DNA from: Rhynchopus euleeides
Taxonomy: Eukaryota; Euglenozoa; Diplonemea; Diplonemida; Diplonemidae
Reading direction: 5' to 3'
NCBI GenBank assembly: GCA_963210315.1
Contig: OY723292.1
Coordinates: forward strand, 1,116,001 to 1,180,000
DNA: 64,000 bases
Shown here: positions 55,355 to 64,000 of the stretch, one piece after another
Position numbering within the stretch: the stretch's first letter is position 1
Layout of the letters: every line of letters starts with the position of its first letter
Notes under the pieces: generated by a model
The model's database searches: none
The model's input: the letters and a program-made list of their open reading frames with translations, nothing else
Told to the model about the DNA's origin: nothing
Made by a program: the position numbers and the translations under genes

Positions 55355-58300
55355 ATGGACACGCCACTCCGCAACCTCATCCCGCAGACCACCCCGTCGT
55401 CGGCATCACGGCGGTTGGCTTCGGAGGCCGCGAAGGTCGCAGGGGGGCTTGGCCCCAGGCGGCCCAGCTGGTCTGTAGGGAGGAACCGCTCGGCGTCGAT
55501 ACGCGACCGGAAGGATGGGGGGAAGTGTGCGAAGGATGAGATGACGAAGGAGAGGCGCGACGCGCTGCAGAGCGCGCTCTACAGCCACGAGGATGAGCTG
55601 GATCGGCTGGAGCTGATGCGGTTCGCGCCGTTCCTCGAGACCCTGCTGCAGGTGGAGCGGAAGGCGGGCATCCACGTTGACAGGCCTGTCGACATCGTCT
55701 TCAGCGCACCCCTCGCCTCCTCCACCCGCACTCCCGAGGTGCGCGCGGTGTGCGTCACGCGTGAGGCGGTCCACCTTCTGGAGCGATCCGCCACCAGCAG
55801 CGTCACCTCGGCCCGCGTGGGGAACTACAAGGTGCTCCACACCTTCAACATCAACGACCTCGTCACCATCATCGAGAGCAAGAAGGACGTCAACTCCGTC
55901 TGCCTCGACTTCAGATCCCTCACGGGGGCGAGGGGGGACAAGAGGAAGACTGTCCTGCCTGCACTGCCCGACCCGTCTTATATATTATTCCCCTTCCGCG
56001 ACCCTGACCCGGGAAAGGATGTCGGCAAGAAGAAGTCGTGCCATTCAATATGCGAAAAAGATGAATTCGTGGCCGTCCTCTACTTCCGTTTCTGGCCACA
56101 GGAGCCGGCATGCGCCCCAAAAGGTGTTCTCGCCATCAGCGAACTCCTGTCGCTCCGAACTGCTGATGACGCACAGAGGGCGATATCCCACGCAGTGAGA
56201 AAGGAGCAGCTCGCAACAACTCTGCGTGAGTATAAAGCTGTTGACCTCATCCATGCCGAGTCGGGGGACAAGCTCGGCATCGCACAGGATATGGAGGTTG
56301 CCCGGGCTCTGAAGGCTGAGGGGGACAAGAAGATCATCGTCTCGATGAACATACAGAACCTCAACAGGAGCGGTTCGGCGAAGGCGAATTTGGTCCTCAT
56401 CCTGACGGACAGGGCGCTGCATTACAACGACAGGGATCAGAAGCACCGTATCCTGCGGAGGGTGGAGCTACAGGATGTCGTGGGGATTGTCTTTGAGGAC
56501 AACTCGCGGAAGAAGAACGACGAGGAGAAGCGGTGGGATGTTTTGGTCCGGCTCGACCTTGCAAATGACAGGAGCCGTGACTTCTCCTCAGACATGCTGT
56601 TCCGCTGCGAGCTGAAGCACCACCGCGAGCTTCTGGTCCGCTGCATCCAATCGGCTTATGAAGACCTCGTGATTGACAAACTCCCCGTCGAGGCCGGGCA
56701 CAACATCAAATGGGGAAAGCGCGGCAAGCTGGAAGCCTGGCTCTCCTCCCTGCGCGGGGGGCAGCGGAAGCAGCTCCTCGACAGGCGGACGGAGGAGTCG
56801 CTGCGGTGGCTGATCTACCTGTTTAAATACCAGCTCTACTCCTTCATCACGATCCTGTCGGACGCCGTGCCGAGGGAAGAGCTGCACTTCATGGGCATCA
56901 GCATCGTCTCGCTTTGCGAAGCTGGAGGCACCACCGAGAAGCTCCTCACGGAGGTGGTCAACTTCGAGATGGATGACAACCAGGATGTCGCGACCATCTT
57001 CCGCGGGAACAACCTCGCCGCGTCTATTCTCAGGGTTTACGTCGGACATTCCGTCGATGAATACCTCAAGCTGGTTCTGATCAAACCGCTCAAGGCATTT
57101 GTGGAGAGAAACCCGACAGTCGAAGTGAGTGATAGAATCGTCGACAGGAAGGAGGCGAATAGAAACATGATTCACTTGTGGGAGTGGTGTGACCGGCTCT
57201 ACGACAGGATAACTGATCAGCAGCAGGTCGAGGCTATGCCCCATGAGATGCGGCGTGTAATTGGGATTATCTCACAGTCCTGCACAAAGCGCGGGCTTGA
57301 CCCTGTCCCCTACGTCGGGGGGTACGTCATGCTGCGCGTCTTCTGCCCTGCCATCACAATGCCTCAGGGGCACAACCTGCTGGGGGAGCAGCACCACCAC
57401 CGGGCCCGCAAGCTTGTCCTGATCGCGCGGATTTTGCAGTTCCTCGCAAACAAAACCCTGGTGTCTGAGGGGCGGGAGCCCAACCTCGCGTATGCCATCA
57501 ACTGGTGGCTCCGCAAGATGGGGGGGTCTCACCGAGAGTATTCCCAGCCTCCGGAATACCGCTACTATGGAGGCGATTCGGCGCACCGCATCACATGGGA
57601 TGTGTATATAAAGATGCTCGTCGATAAGAAGCTAGAGGCTCGCGAGGAGCCAGAGCCTGTCCTGCATACCTTCAGGGAGGTAGAGGCGATGGTGCAGGAG
57701 CCTGATTTTTCCGGAGGCTGGGATGACACCAGGATCCTGGCTGGGCTGCATAAGGTGCTGACGAAGTACACCGAGCAGCTGCTGTGCCTGCTGTGGACGG
57801 AGACAGGCATACACAAGCACCGGCTCGGGGAGCTGGAGGCGGAGCTGGCCACCCTCGAGGAGGAGGAGGAGGAGGAAGAGGAGGAGGAGGCAGAGAGCGA
57901 GCTTGTCTCCCCCAGCGCATGCAGCGTGGTGTCGCAGTACCTCTCGCCGCCCCCGGCTCACGGCTCGCCCTTCTCGAAGTTTCCAAAGTCGCCTCTGTAT
58001 GCAAGCAAGGAGGCGAGGGAGAAGCGCGAGCAGTTCTACGTCCGGCGGGCGTCGCTGTGGGCGCACAGCCCTGCTGCACTCTCGCCCCGTGATGACGATG
58101 GTGACTCTGCGTTCTCGCACGCCTCACCGCCAGATCGGTCTGGCAGTGAAGGGTATGCACTGTTGTGTTGTTCATATTGAGCGTCGGCTCCTTCGGGTTG
58201 TGTCGCTTGTCTGATGTGTGTGCCGCAGTAGCGTTGTGCTGTGTTGTGTGTGGGGGGGAGGGGGGGGGGGGGGTAGGGGGGGTCAAATGCCACCCTTTTA

Positions 58301-60220
58301 CGTGGACAAACACGATTTTTCAAAAAACCGGCGCAGAGGCCCCAAAGCCCCCGTAAACCCTCCAAACCCCCCCAGATCGGTCCGGAAACCCATCGAACCC
58401 CACTTTTCCACCATTCCGGGCACCTCAGGTGCCCGAATTGGGGTACCTAAATTTTGTGCCACCGTTTGGTACCGTACAGTGCCACTGTGTGGGAGGTTGG
58501 AAAAGAAAATGCCCCAACACACCACATCTGAGGGTTGCAATGCATGTTGCTTGCCAACCACGTCATCCGGTGGGTGTCAGGCGCTATGTAGGTGGCATTA
58601 GCCAGGTCTTCGATGTGTTCTGGCTTGTATATATACCTCCCTGCCACCATGCACCGGGAGGCTGCCTGTAGGTACGGAACAGTCCAGATGGTCGTGTGAT
58701 TCCTGTGCAGCAGTGCTCCACAACCGGGATGTGTTGACAACGACTGTTGCAACACGAGCTGTACATTCCGGGAACACATGAAGTGCGCTGTCGTGGTACC
58801 CATTGTGCCAGAATTGGTAGTTGCTGCGGTCTACTTTGCCTGGCCCAAGAGCACTGGTACTGAACGGTGCAATATGCGTGGCGAGGTGAATACAACGGAA
58901 GCGCGCAAAGTCAATACAGCTCTCGGATGGCGGGTGGTGGTGCCACTAGTGTGTGACGTTCACTCGAGGATACAACGCATCACAATGAATCAGCAACCGT
59001 GGACCGAGTACAATACGCTCTCTGTGGCTGGTGTGGGGGACAAAGGCAGTGCCTGTGCCGCAGGCAGGGAGGTATATATACAAGCCAGAACACATCGAAG
59101 ACCTGGCTAATGCCACCTACATAGCGCCTGACACCCACCGGATGACGTGGTTGGCAAGCAACATGCATTGCAACCCTCAGATGTGGTGTGTTGGGGCATT
59201 TTCTTTTCCAACCTCCCACACAGTGGCACTGTACGGTACCAAACGGTGGCACAAAATTTAGGTACCCCAATTCGGGCACCTGAGGTGCCCGGAATGGTGG
59301 AAAAGTGGGGTTCGATGGGTTTCCGGACCGATCTGGGGGGGTTTGGAGGGTTTACGGGGGCTTTGGGGCCTCTGCGCCGGTTTTTTGAAAAATCGTGTTT
59401 GTCACCCCCATTTGACCCCCCCTAGGGGGGGGGGGGGTGAAATTGCATACACGGTTCACTAGTTAGCTATGTACGAGTGACCTCAACGAGTCGACAACCT
59501 CAAACTCCACAAGTGGTCAGTTGTCGAGTCGACAACTCACTGGGATTGCAGGCAAAATCTACTGGCAGTTGTCACAAGTACCGGTTGTCGACTTCGACAA
59601 GTGGTCAGTTGTCGACTCCACTAGTGGTTGCCAACACTAGCGCACCGTGTACGGCGGGGCATCGGAGGGGGCAGCGCACAAAAATTCGGGGCAGATAGAG
59701 AGATAGATGCAGAGAGGAGGAGGGCGGCTGGTGATGGAGTGGCCCTTTTTCCAACTGGGGGTCGAACGGCCGTGCCGCACCACGACACCACCACACCACA
59801 GCCGGGGGCGCCGCAGTGGGCATGCGTCTGCGGCTTTCCTGAAGCGGTCTGGGCTGACCTTGAAGGGCCAGCCACGCAAGCAGTATGTACACCGTGTGGG
59901 GGGAGGGGGCTGGGTGGGTCGGCGGCGGCTTTGTATCTTTTGTCTCTGTTGACAGTAGTGTGCCGTCAGCTGTCGCCCCCAAACCACCACCACCCGCCTA
60001 CACCCCCCACCTTCCCAGACGCGGCAACCGATCGCCCCCGCCGGCGATCACGGTTCCCGACGACACTTCGACATCTGCCTCGGAGCGGACGAAGTTTCGA
60101 GAGAAGCTGGAGTACTTGGCCTATCTGAACGACCTTCTCGCGGTGCGCGACACGGAGGTCCAGGGCCTGCAGAAGGAGCAGGACGAGCTGCGAAGTGCGA
60201 TCGATGCGTTTGAGTCTTGA
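55355..60220 (+). CDS. RasGAP-domain protein with PH/TH1-like region; intron hosts a mobile element
   Basis: Exon 1 (55355-58152) alone encodes 932 residues. About 320-435 form a PH- or myosin-TH1-like fold (KKIIVSMNIQNLNRSGSAKA, RWDVLVRLDLAN). About 490-800 form a RasGAP domain: FRGNNLAASILRVYVGHSVD carries the arginine-finger position (R550), and PYVGGYVMLRVFCPAI (R661) is the structural FLR-type motif. RasGAPs switch off Ras-type GTPases. A Glu run near 834 and a Ser-rich tail follow. The open frame continues eight codons to a TGA at 58180, but GTATG at 58153 is a donor like every other here. Exons 59802-59882 and 60019-60220 continue in phase (GG|C, CA|A), adding a basic linker and a coiled coil (REKLEYLAYLNDLLAVRDTE) for 1,026 aa. 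Confidence is high for exon 1 and moderate for the rest. Alternatives: stop at 58180, with a separate two-exon gene from ATG 59707. Confidence 0.7.
58274..59424. mobile_element. TA-flanked long-TIR element, copy 2
   Basis: It has the same architecture as 4107-5259: left arm 58274-58645 (372 bp), centre about 420 bp, right arm 59063-59424 (362 bp), TA at each edge, C/G homopolymer outside. The centre is in the same orientation as copy 1 and nearly identical. The terminal 30 bp are exchanged, however: here the long end (TTTTACGTGGACAAACACG) is on the left, whereas in copy 1 its complement is on the right. The insertion lies inside the inferred first intron (58153-59801) of the RasGAP gene. Confidence 0.85.
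59490..59635. repeat. GTCGAC / CAGTTGTCGA short inverted-repeat cluster
   Basis: GTGGTCAGTTGTCGA occurs at about 59512 and 59601. AGTCGACAAC and GTTGTCGACT-type words occur in both orientations. The cluster is small and unrelated to coding sequence, within the inferred RasGAP intron. Confidence 0.6.
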
Positions 60221-61156
60221 TGACACGCCCGACGTGTGGAGGATGCCTTCACAGCCTCCCAACGGTGCCGTGATCTCCCCAGGGGTGGGGGTCTTTTGCC
60301 TTGCTCCTCCGTTGGTGGTGCAGGGTGGGGTGGGTGGGTGCGGCTTTCTGGTTCCGTCTCAGTTCTTAGAAGGCAAGGCGCGCTTGTTTTTCTTTTGAAG
60401 AAAATGCGTGCCCCTGAGTTAAAAGAAAATCGCATGGGTCCAATGATGGGGTAAGCCCAGGTGGGTGGGTGGGGTGCTCCCGGCACGGCACGCTGCCAGG
60501 GAAATCAAAAGCGAACCAAAAACATAAACCTAGATGATATCGCCGCTACACACAGTTGCTATATCTGTGTGGGAGGGAGGGGGGGGGGGGTTTAGGGGGC
60601 GGCCAAATGCAATCGAGAAATGAGGGGTTTTTTGTGTCAAACGCACCGTGCTCACGGAAGGCGTTCAGAACTAAAAAGGTTGCAGTGGGAGCAATGTTTT
60701 GTTCGCCTACACTCCACGCCCCAACGTGCAGGTGACCAGAAGGTTGCACAAACAATGTGATTGTGGGTCTTCTTCACTGAGGGTACCGAGTACGGTGTGT
60801 CTCAGTACCGATTCTCGGAGAGCGGAGATGCCCCCCTCTGAGACTGATTCACTTTTTCCTCACTTCACTTGCATTTCTGAGCAGAAGGGTGTGTGATCCA
60901 CTCAGCGAAAGCAAAGGAATTGCAGAAAAGTGAGGAAGTGAGAAACAAATCTGACCCCCTCTCACAAAACCACCTCGGCCAAGGGCCAATGTTATTTACG
61001 TCTCTTGCCCCGCACACCCGCCGCTAGCCTCCTCTTGTCACAAAAAAAAAGTGGGGCTTGTGACACAAGCCCCGCTGCTATGTAGTCAATTTTAGAGTTG
61101 CTTTTGAGCGAACCATTGTGGCGTTGCGTACCCCGCACCCCCACCCCCCACTCCAC
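60221..61156. other. intergenic with a dispersed repeat copy
   Basis: 60638-60750 is the best copy of the repeat also seen at 50488-50592 and, inverted, at 38194-38232. No gene or RNA gene is seen. The region ends in C-rich sequence (CCCCCACTCCAC) directly before the SL exon at 61157. Confidence 0.45.
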
Positions 61157-61194
61157 CCAACGATTTCTTAAGCTACAGTTTCTGTACTTCATTG
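61157..61194 (+). other. spliced-leader exon sequence at the 5' end of the retrotransposon
   Basis: The 38 nt from CCAACGATTTCTTAAGC through ACAGTTTCTGTACTTCATTG match the form of diplonemid SL exons and share the 3' core ACAGTTTCTGTACT..ATTG with kinetoplastid SLs (established knowledge; identity was judged by eye). The following bases, GTACCCCAATTCGGGC, match the 1.15-kb elements exactly from their TTTAG onward (59261-59282, 5088-5109), so the junction looks like SL plus acceptor exon. An SL RNA gene is the alternative reading, since GT follows the exon. All cis-introns here start GTATG rather than GTACC, and no SL-RNA-like downstream structure was recognised. Confidence 0.75.
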
Positions 61195-61251
61195 GTACCC
61201 CAATTCGGGCACCTGCCCCCAGGGGAACACAACTGACACATCACACACACA

Positions 61252-63003
61252 ATGTCCCACGCTGCCTCTGTCCCCCTGCACCCCTCCTCGACGGGGTTCC
61301 CTGGGGAGGCGTCGGCTAAGCCGGCGCCGAGCGAAGCTGCAGGGAAGAGGCACAAGTGGGTGCTGAGGGAAAAGGAGTGGAGTGCCGACGTCAGGCACTC
61401 AACCGACGAGCTGGCCGCCAAGGGCGGCGTAATGCTGTGCGCCAAAGGCGACGCACAGCGCCTGATCGCGAGGTGCAGGGAGCACCCGCCGCCGGGACCG
61501 GCGGCAATCCTGACCGTCGAGGCGACGGAGGGGGGGAAGGGGCGCAGCCGCGTCCTCTCCCTCCTGGTCGAGCGCGACGGCGAGACCCGGGGGCTGCGGC
61601 GGCACCTGCTGCAGCTCCACAGTGACCCCGTACACTACGGGGCCAGCAGCAGCCCGGGCCTGAAAGCCCCCAAGGGCAGCCGGGAGTGGGTGGTGATGGA
61701 AGCACCGCCAGCCACCCCCCTCACACACACACACATCCGCACCTGGCTGCGGGCCCACGGCGCGGAGCCGGACGCGGTCATCGCGATGACCGGCACCACC
61801 TGGGCCCGCCGCTTCAAGGTGGGTGTGGACAGTCGACAGGTCAAGGACCTGCTGCGTGCGAGCGGCGAGAGCGACATCTTCTGCCGCCCCCACTTCCACA
61901 CCACCACACACCCCGACACAGTCGTGCGCCTGCCGCCCGACACCACCATCCAGCAGGCACAGGAGAAGGCGAGCCGGCTGAGCGGAAGGGTCGTCCTTGT
62001 CAAGGGCGGCCTCGGCATCGCAGTGCCGAACACCGCCGGGCACCACGCCACGGCAGCAGTCGTCGGCGACGAAGCTGCAACCCCCCTGCAGGGGAAATAT
62101 GTGCTGGAGGGGCTGCCCCCGGAGTACACCGCCCGCTGCACCCGGGACCTGCTGGAGGAGATGGGCTGGCAGGCGCGCATCCTGGCGTCAACCAGGGTGC
62201 CGAACGGGCGGGCAGTCCTGCTGCGCGCCCCCACCACCCCCCAGAAACTCGGCGCGTACTGCGTCGACAACAACACCTACCTGGTGTTGCGGCGGTACCG
62301 CGAACCCGAGGACTTGGGGCTCTTCCCCCGCCGGCGGAGGCCAAAGCGCACCAAGCCCCCACCGGAGCCGACCCCACCACCCGCAGCACCGGAGCAGCCG
62401 AAGGGAGGAGTGCCGGGGAGTGAGCTGGCGAGTAAGAAGACAAAGAAGAAGACGAAGAAGAAGGGGGCCACGACCGACGCTGAGATGAAGGACAGCGGCC
62501 CCCCCCACGCCACCACCACTACCACCGACCCCGCCGCCGCCGCCGCAGCAGCAGCCGCCGCCGCCGCCGCCGCCACCAACCTCGCCAGGGTGCAAGCCCT
62601 CCTCGAGCAGGCGGAACAGCGTGCTGCCGAGGCAGAGCGGCGGGCAGCCGCTGCAGAGGAGCGGGCCGCGAACCAGGAGAGACAGTTCGCGGCCGCCCTG
62701 CAGGCAATGCAGGCCCGCCTGCAGCACCTGGAGGCGGCAGCACATCCGCAGTCAAAACCGAAGAAGACCACCAAGCCGGGCACCAGCTCCCCCTCCCGAA
62801 AGACCGAGCCGGCCGCCACCACCCCAAACCGGGGGACCAAGGGCTCACCCCCGAAGTCCGCCTCCCCGGCCAGAACCCACACGGGGCTAACCCCCAAGAA
62901 GAAGAGCCGGGCACTCTCTCCGTCCCGGACCGCAACCCTGCGCACAAAGCACCCGAAGGAGCGGTTGCACAAACGTCAGTGCGAAGAGGTCCTCTTCAAC
63001 TGA
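61252..63003 (+). CDS. retrotransposon ORF1 (nucleic-acid-binding chaperone-like protein)
   Basis: Predicted 583 aa ending EEVLFN at a TGA (63001-63003). Two regions look like small alpha/beta RNA-binding folds: about 145-215 (THTHIRTWLRAHGAEPDAVI ...) and about 280-355 (KYVLEGLPPEYTARCTRDLL, YLVLRRYREPEDLG). They are followed by a basic Pro-rich linker (RRRRPKRTKPPPEP, KKTKKKTKKKG), a run of 14 Ala, a coiled coil at about 443-500 (VQALLEQAEQRAAEAERRAA), and a Lys/Ser/Pro tail. No CCHC knuckle is seen. ORF1 proteins of non-LTR elements bind the element RNA and form the RNP. The stop is UGA followed directly by CGG, and ORF2 is in the same frame. The start ATG is 57 nt behind the SL exon. Confidence 0.8.
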   Translation: MSHAASVPLHPSSTGFPGEASAKPAPSEAAGKRHKWVLREKEWSADVRHSTDELAAKGGVMLCAKGDAQRLIARCREHPPPGPAAILTVEATEGGKGRSRVLSLLVERDGETRGLRRHLLQLHSDPVHYGASSSPGLKAPKGSREWVVMEAPPATPLTHTHIRTWLRAHGAEPDAVIAMTGTTWARRFKVGVDSRQVKDLLRASGESDIFCRPHFHTTTHPDTVVRLPPDTTIQQAQEKASRLSGRVVLVKGGLGIAVPNTAGHHATAAVVGDEAATPLQGKYVLEGLPPEYTARCTRDLLEEMGWQARILASTRVPNGRAVLLRAPTTPQKLGAYCVDNNTYLVLRRYREPEDLGLFPRRRRPKRTKPPPEPTPPPAAPEQPKGGVPGSELASKKTKKKTKKKGATTDAEMKDSGPPHATTTTTDPAAAAAAAAAAAAAATNLARVQALLEQAEQRAAEAERRAAAAEERAANQERQFAAALQAMQARLQHLEAAAHPQSKPKKTTKPGTSSPSRKTEPAATTPNRGTKGSPPKSASPARTHTGLTPKKKSRALSPSRTATLRTKHPKERLHKRQCEEVLFN

Positions 63004-64000
63004 CGGGGAGGCCCGCCATCTCCAGGCCTGCAGCGCCACATCTACGAGACCGGGCGTGACCTCCTCCTCAGGGCGGGTGACATCGAGCAGAACCCTGGCC
63101 CGGCGCAGCACCTCAAGTGCCTGACCTGGAACTGCAACGGACTCACCGAGGCAAAAAGGGCGGAGCTCCAGCACCACCTCGCAACCCAGCGGTATGACGT
63201 AGTGCATCTGCAGGAACTCCGAGCAGCACAGGGGGGGGACCCCAAGTTCCCGGGCTACTCCGTCTTTCTCCGACGCCGCACCCAGAAGCGCTGTAAGGGG
63301 ACGCTCACCTCCGGAGGCGGGATCGCAACCCTAGTGCGGGAGGACCTACACGCGACTCTTATTGCCACCGCACCAAACGCCAGTGTGACCGAGACCCTCA
63401 CGGTGCGCGTCACGGGGCCAGAAAGCGCTATCACCTTCACCAATGTATACCGCCCCTCGGGAGTCGGCACTAGCAACGACCCACGCCGCGACGACTTCTC
63501 TACATCCCTGCTACCACACACGCCGGAGTCCATCATCGCCGGCGACTTCAACATCCACAACCGTGCCTGGGATAAACATGCGCGCTGCGACGACAAGGGA
63601 ACAGACCTGTACCACTGGTCCCTCCTCAACGGCATGTCGCTGTGCAACGACCCTGACCACCCCACACGCATGCGCCGCGACTCCAAGTCCTCGCCGGACA
63701 TTGTCTTCGCCCACTACGAGCTGGGGGAGGTCACCTGGAATACCCTAGACCAGTGGCAGTCCGATCACTTCGCCATACAATACACCGTCCCCTTTGCACG
63801 AACGCCAGCTGCAGCCACACACCCGGCAGCTAAAGCCCGCCAACTATGGAACTGGGCAGCGGCAGACTGGCCCGCATTCACTGAGGAGCTGGAACGGCTG
63901 TCACGCAAAGTGACGAAGTGGAATGACCCGAAGGAATCCTTCCACAAGTGGCTGGGACTGGTACGCACGGTCGCAGCCAAACACATCCCGACGAAGCGAA
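63004..64000 (+). CDS. retrotransposon ORF2 5' part: 2A peptide + AP endonuclease
   Basis: Partial; open through the window end, in frame with ORF1 after its TGA. After ~18 residues comes RDLLLRAGDIEQNPGP, a canonical 2A sequence. Then follows an exonuclease-endonuclease-phosphatase domain with all its motifs: TWNCNGL, VVHLQELRAAQ (catalytic Glu), FTNVYRPSG (Tyr), IIAGDFNIHNRAWDKH (Asp/Asn), SSPDIVF and QWQSDHFAI (Asp/His pair). It nicks the target DNA to prime reverse transcription. A Trp-rich linker (LWNWAAADWPAFTEELERLS) follows. The first in-frame ATG is at 63634, beyond most catalytic motifs, so normal initiation cannot give an active endonuclease. Confidence 0.85.
63058..63102 (+). other. 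2A ribosome-skipping peptide
   Basis: DLLLRAGDIEQNPGP fits D-x-E-x-N-P-G-P with the usual upstream hydrophobic/Arg helix. Known 2A sequences separate the upstream product (ending NPG) from the downstream one (starting P). Here cleavage would release the endonuclease-RT protein with an N-terminal Pro-Ala. Confidence 0.85.

Larger units (their letters stand above)
61157..64000 (+). mobile_element. non-LTR retrotransposon, ingi/L1Tc-like, 5' part (runs off the window)
   Basis: 5' SL exon, a 57-nt leader, ORF1 (61252-63003), then in the same frame a 2A peptide and an apurinic/apyrimidinic endonuclease domain to the window end. A 2A peptide fused ahead of the endonuclease is characteristic of trypanosome L1Tc/ingi elements (established). 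The frame is open to the edge, so the copy may be intact. Reverse transcriptase, RNase H, 3' tail and any target-site duplication lie outside the window. Confidence 0.85.

Noticed and set aside
1..64000. tRNA, rRNA or CRISPR features
   Set aside because: No cloverleaf-like sequence, rRNA core motif or regularly spaced direct repeat with unique spacers was recognised by reading.

Overview
The window looks like nuclear DNA of a diplonemid-type euglenozoan. Three sequence observations support this. First, a spliced-leader (SL) exon sequence lies at 61157-61194 and carries the euglenozoan core ACAGTTTCTGTACTTCATTG. Second, many start codons sit a few bases to a few tens of bases behind a polypyrimidine tract plus AG, as expected of SL trans-splice acceptors. 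Third, the right edge holds a non-LTR retrotransposon of the ingi/L1Tc kind with a 2A peptide (DIEQNPGP) at the start of its pol ORF. The genome is GC-rich, has long poly-C and poly-G runs, and has sparse genes separated by repeats. It also has conventional cis-introns: the 13 I could place (8 in a nucleoporin, 3 in an ArfGAP, 2 in a RasGAP) all begin GTATG and end AG, and their exons join in frame.

Layout. 1-5260 is repeat territory: AT-rich nested palindromes, fold-back elements, C/G-rich low-complexity DNA, and the first copy of a 1.15-kb TA-flanked inverted-repeat element (copy two is at 58274-59424). 5260-7660 is intergenic with dispersed repeats and a truncated copy of a WD40 gene. 7663-12529 is a threefold tandem duplication of a gene joining a ubiquitin-like domain to a jacalin-like lectin domain. 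The first copy has lost its start region through a 45-bp deletion. Then follow a multi-pass membrane RING-H2 protein (12690-14270), an ADPRM-like metallophosphatase (16094-17185), a minus-strand coiled-coil protein (17931-18488), a ubiquitin-like/DUF4116 repeat protein (19077-20351), a C2H2 zinc-finger protein (22727-23953), a Q/H-rich protein (24951-26252), a membrane-associated repeat protein (26775-27701) and a B-box/WD40 protein (29159-31003). 31004-34906 is repeat-rich. A single nine-exon gene at 34907-44682 encodes a predicted 2,662-residue FG-nucleoporin with five zinc-finger modules, a coiled coil and a SAM-like module. After more repeat DNA come a small basic protein (48948-49292), a four-exon ArfGAP (50873-52830) and a RasGAP (55355-58152, probably continuing to 60220 across an intron that houses the second 1.15-kb element).

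The right end (61157-64000, running off the window) is the most unusual locus. A non-LTR retrotransposon copy begins with the SL exon. Its ORF1 ends in UGA-CGG and continues in the same frame, through a 2A peptide, into an apurinic endonuclease domain that has no in-frame ATG until 63634. This suggests expression of pol by stop-codon readthrough followed by 2A separation, from a trans-spliced RNA. The bases after the SL junction match the arms of the 1.15-kb element exactly from a TTTAG acceptor, linking the two element families.

The cellular genes do not form an obvious pathway. Small-GTPase control (ArfGAP, RasGAP), nuclear transport, ubiquitin-type signalling (RING, B-box, ubiquitin-like domains) and lectin-like recognition are represented.
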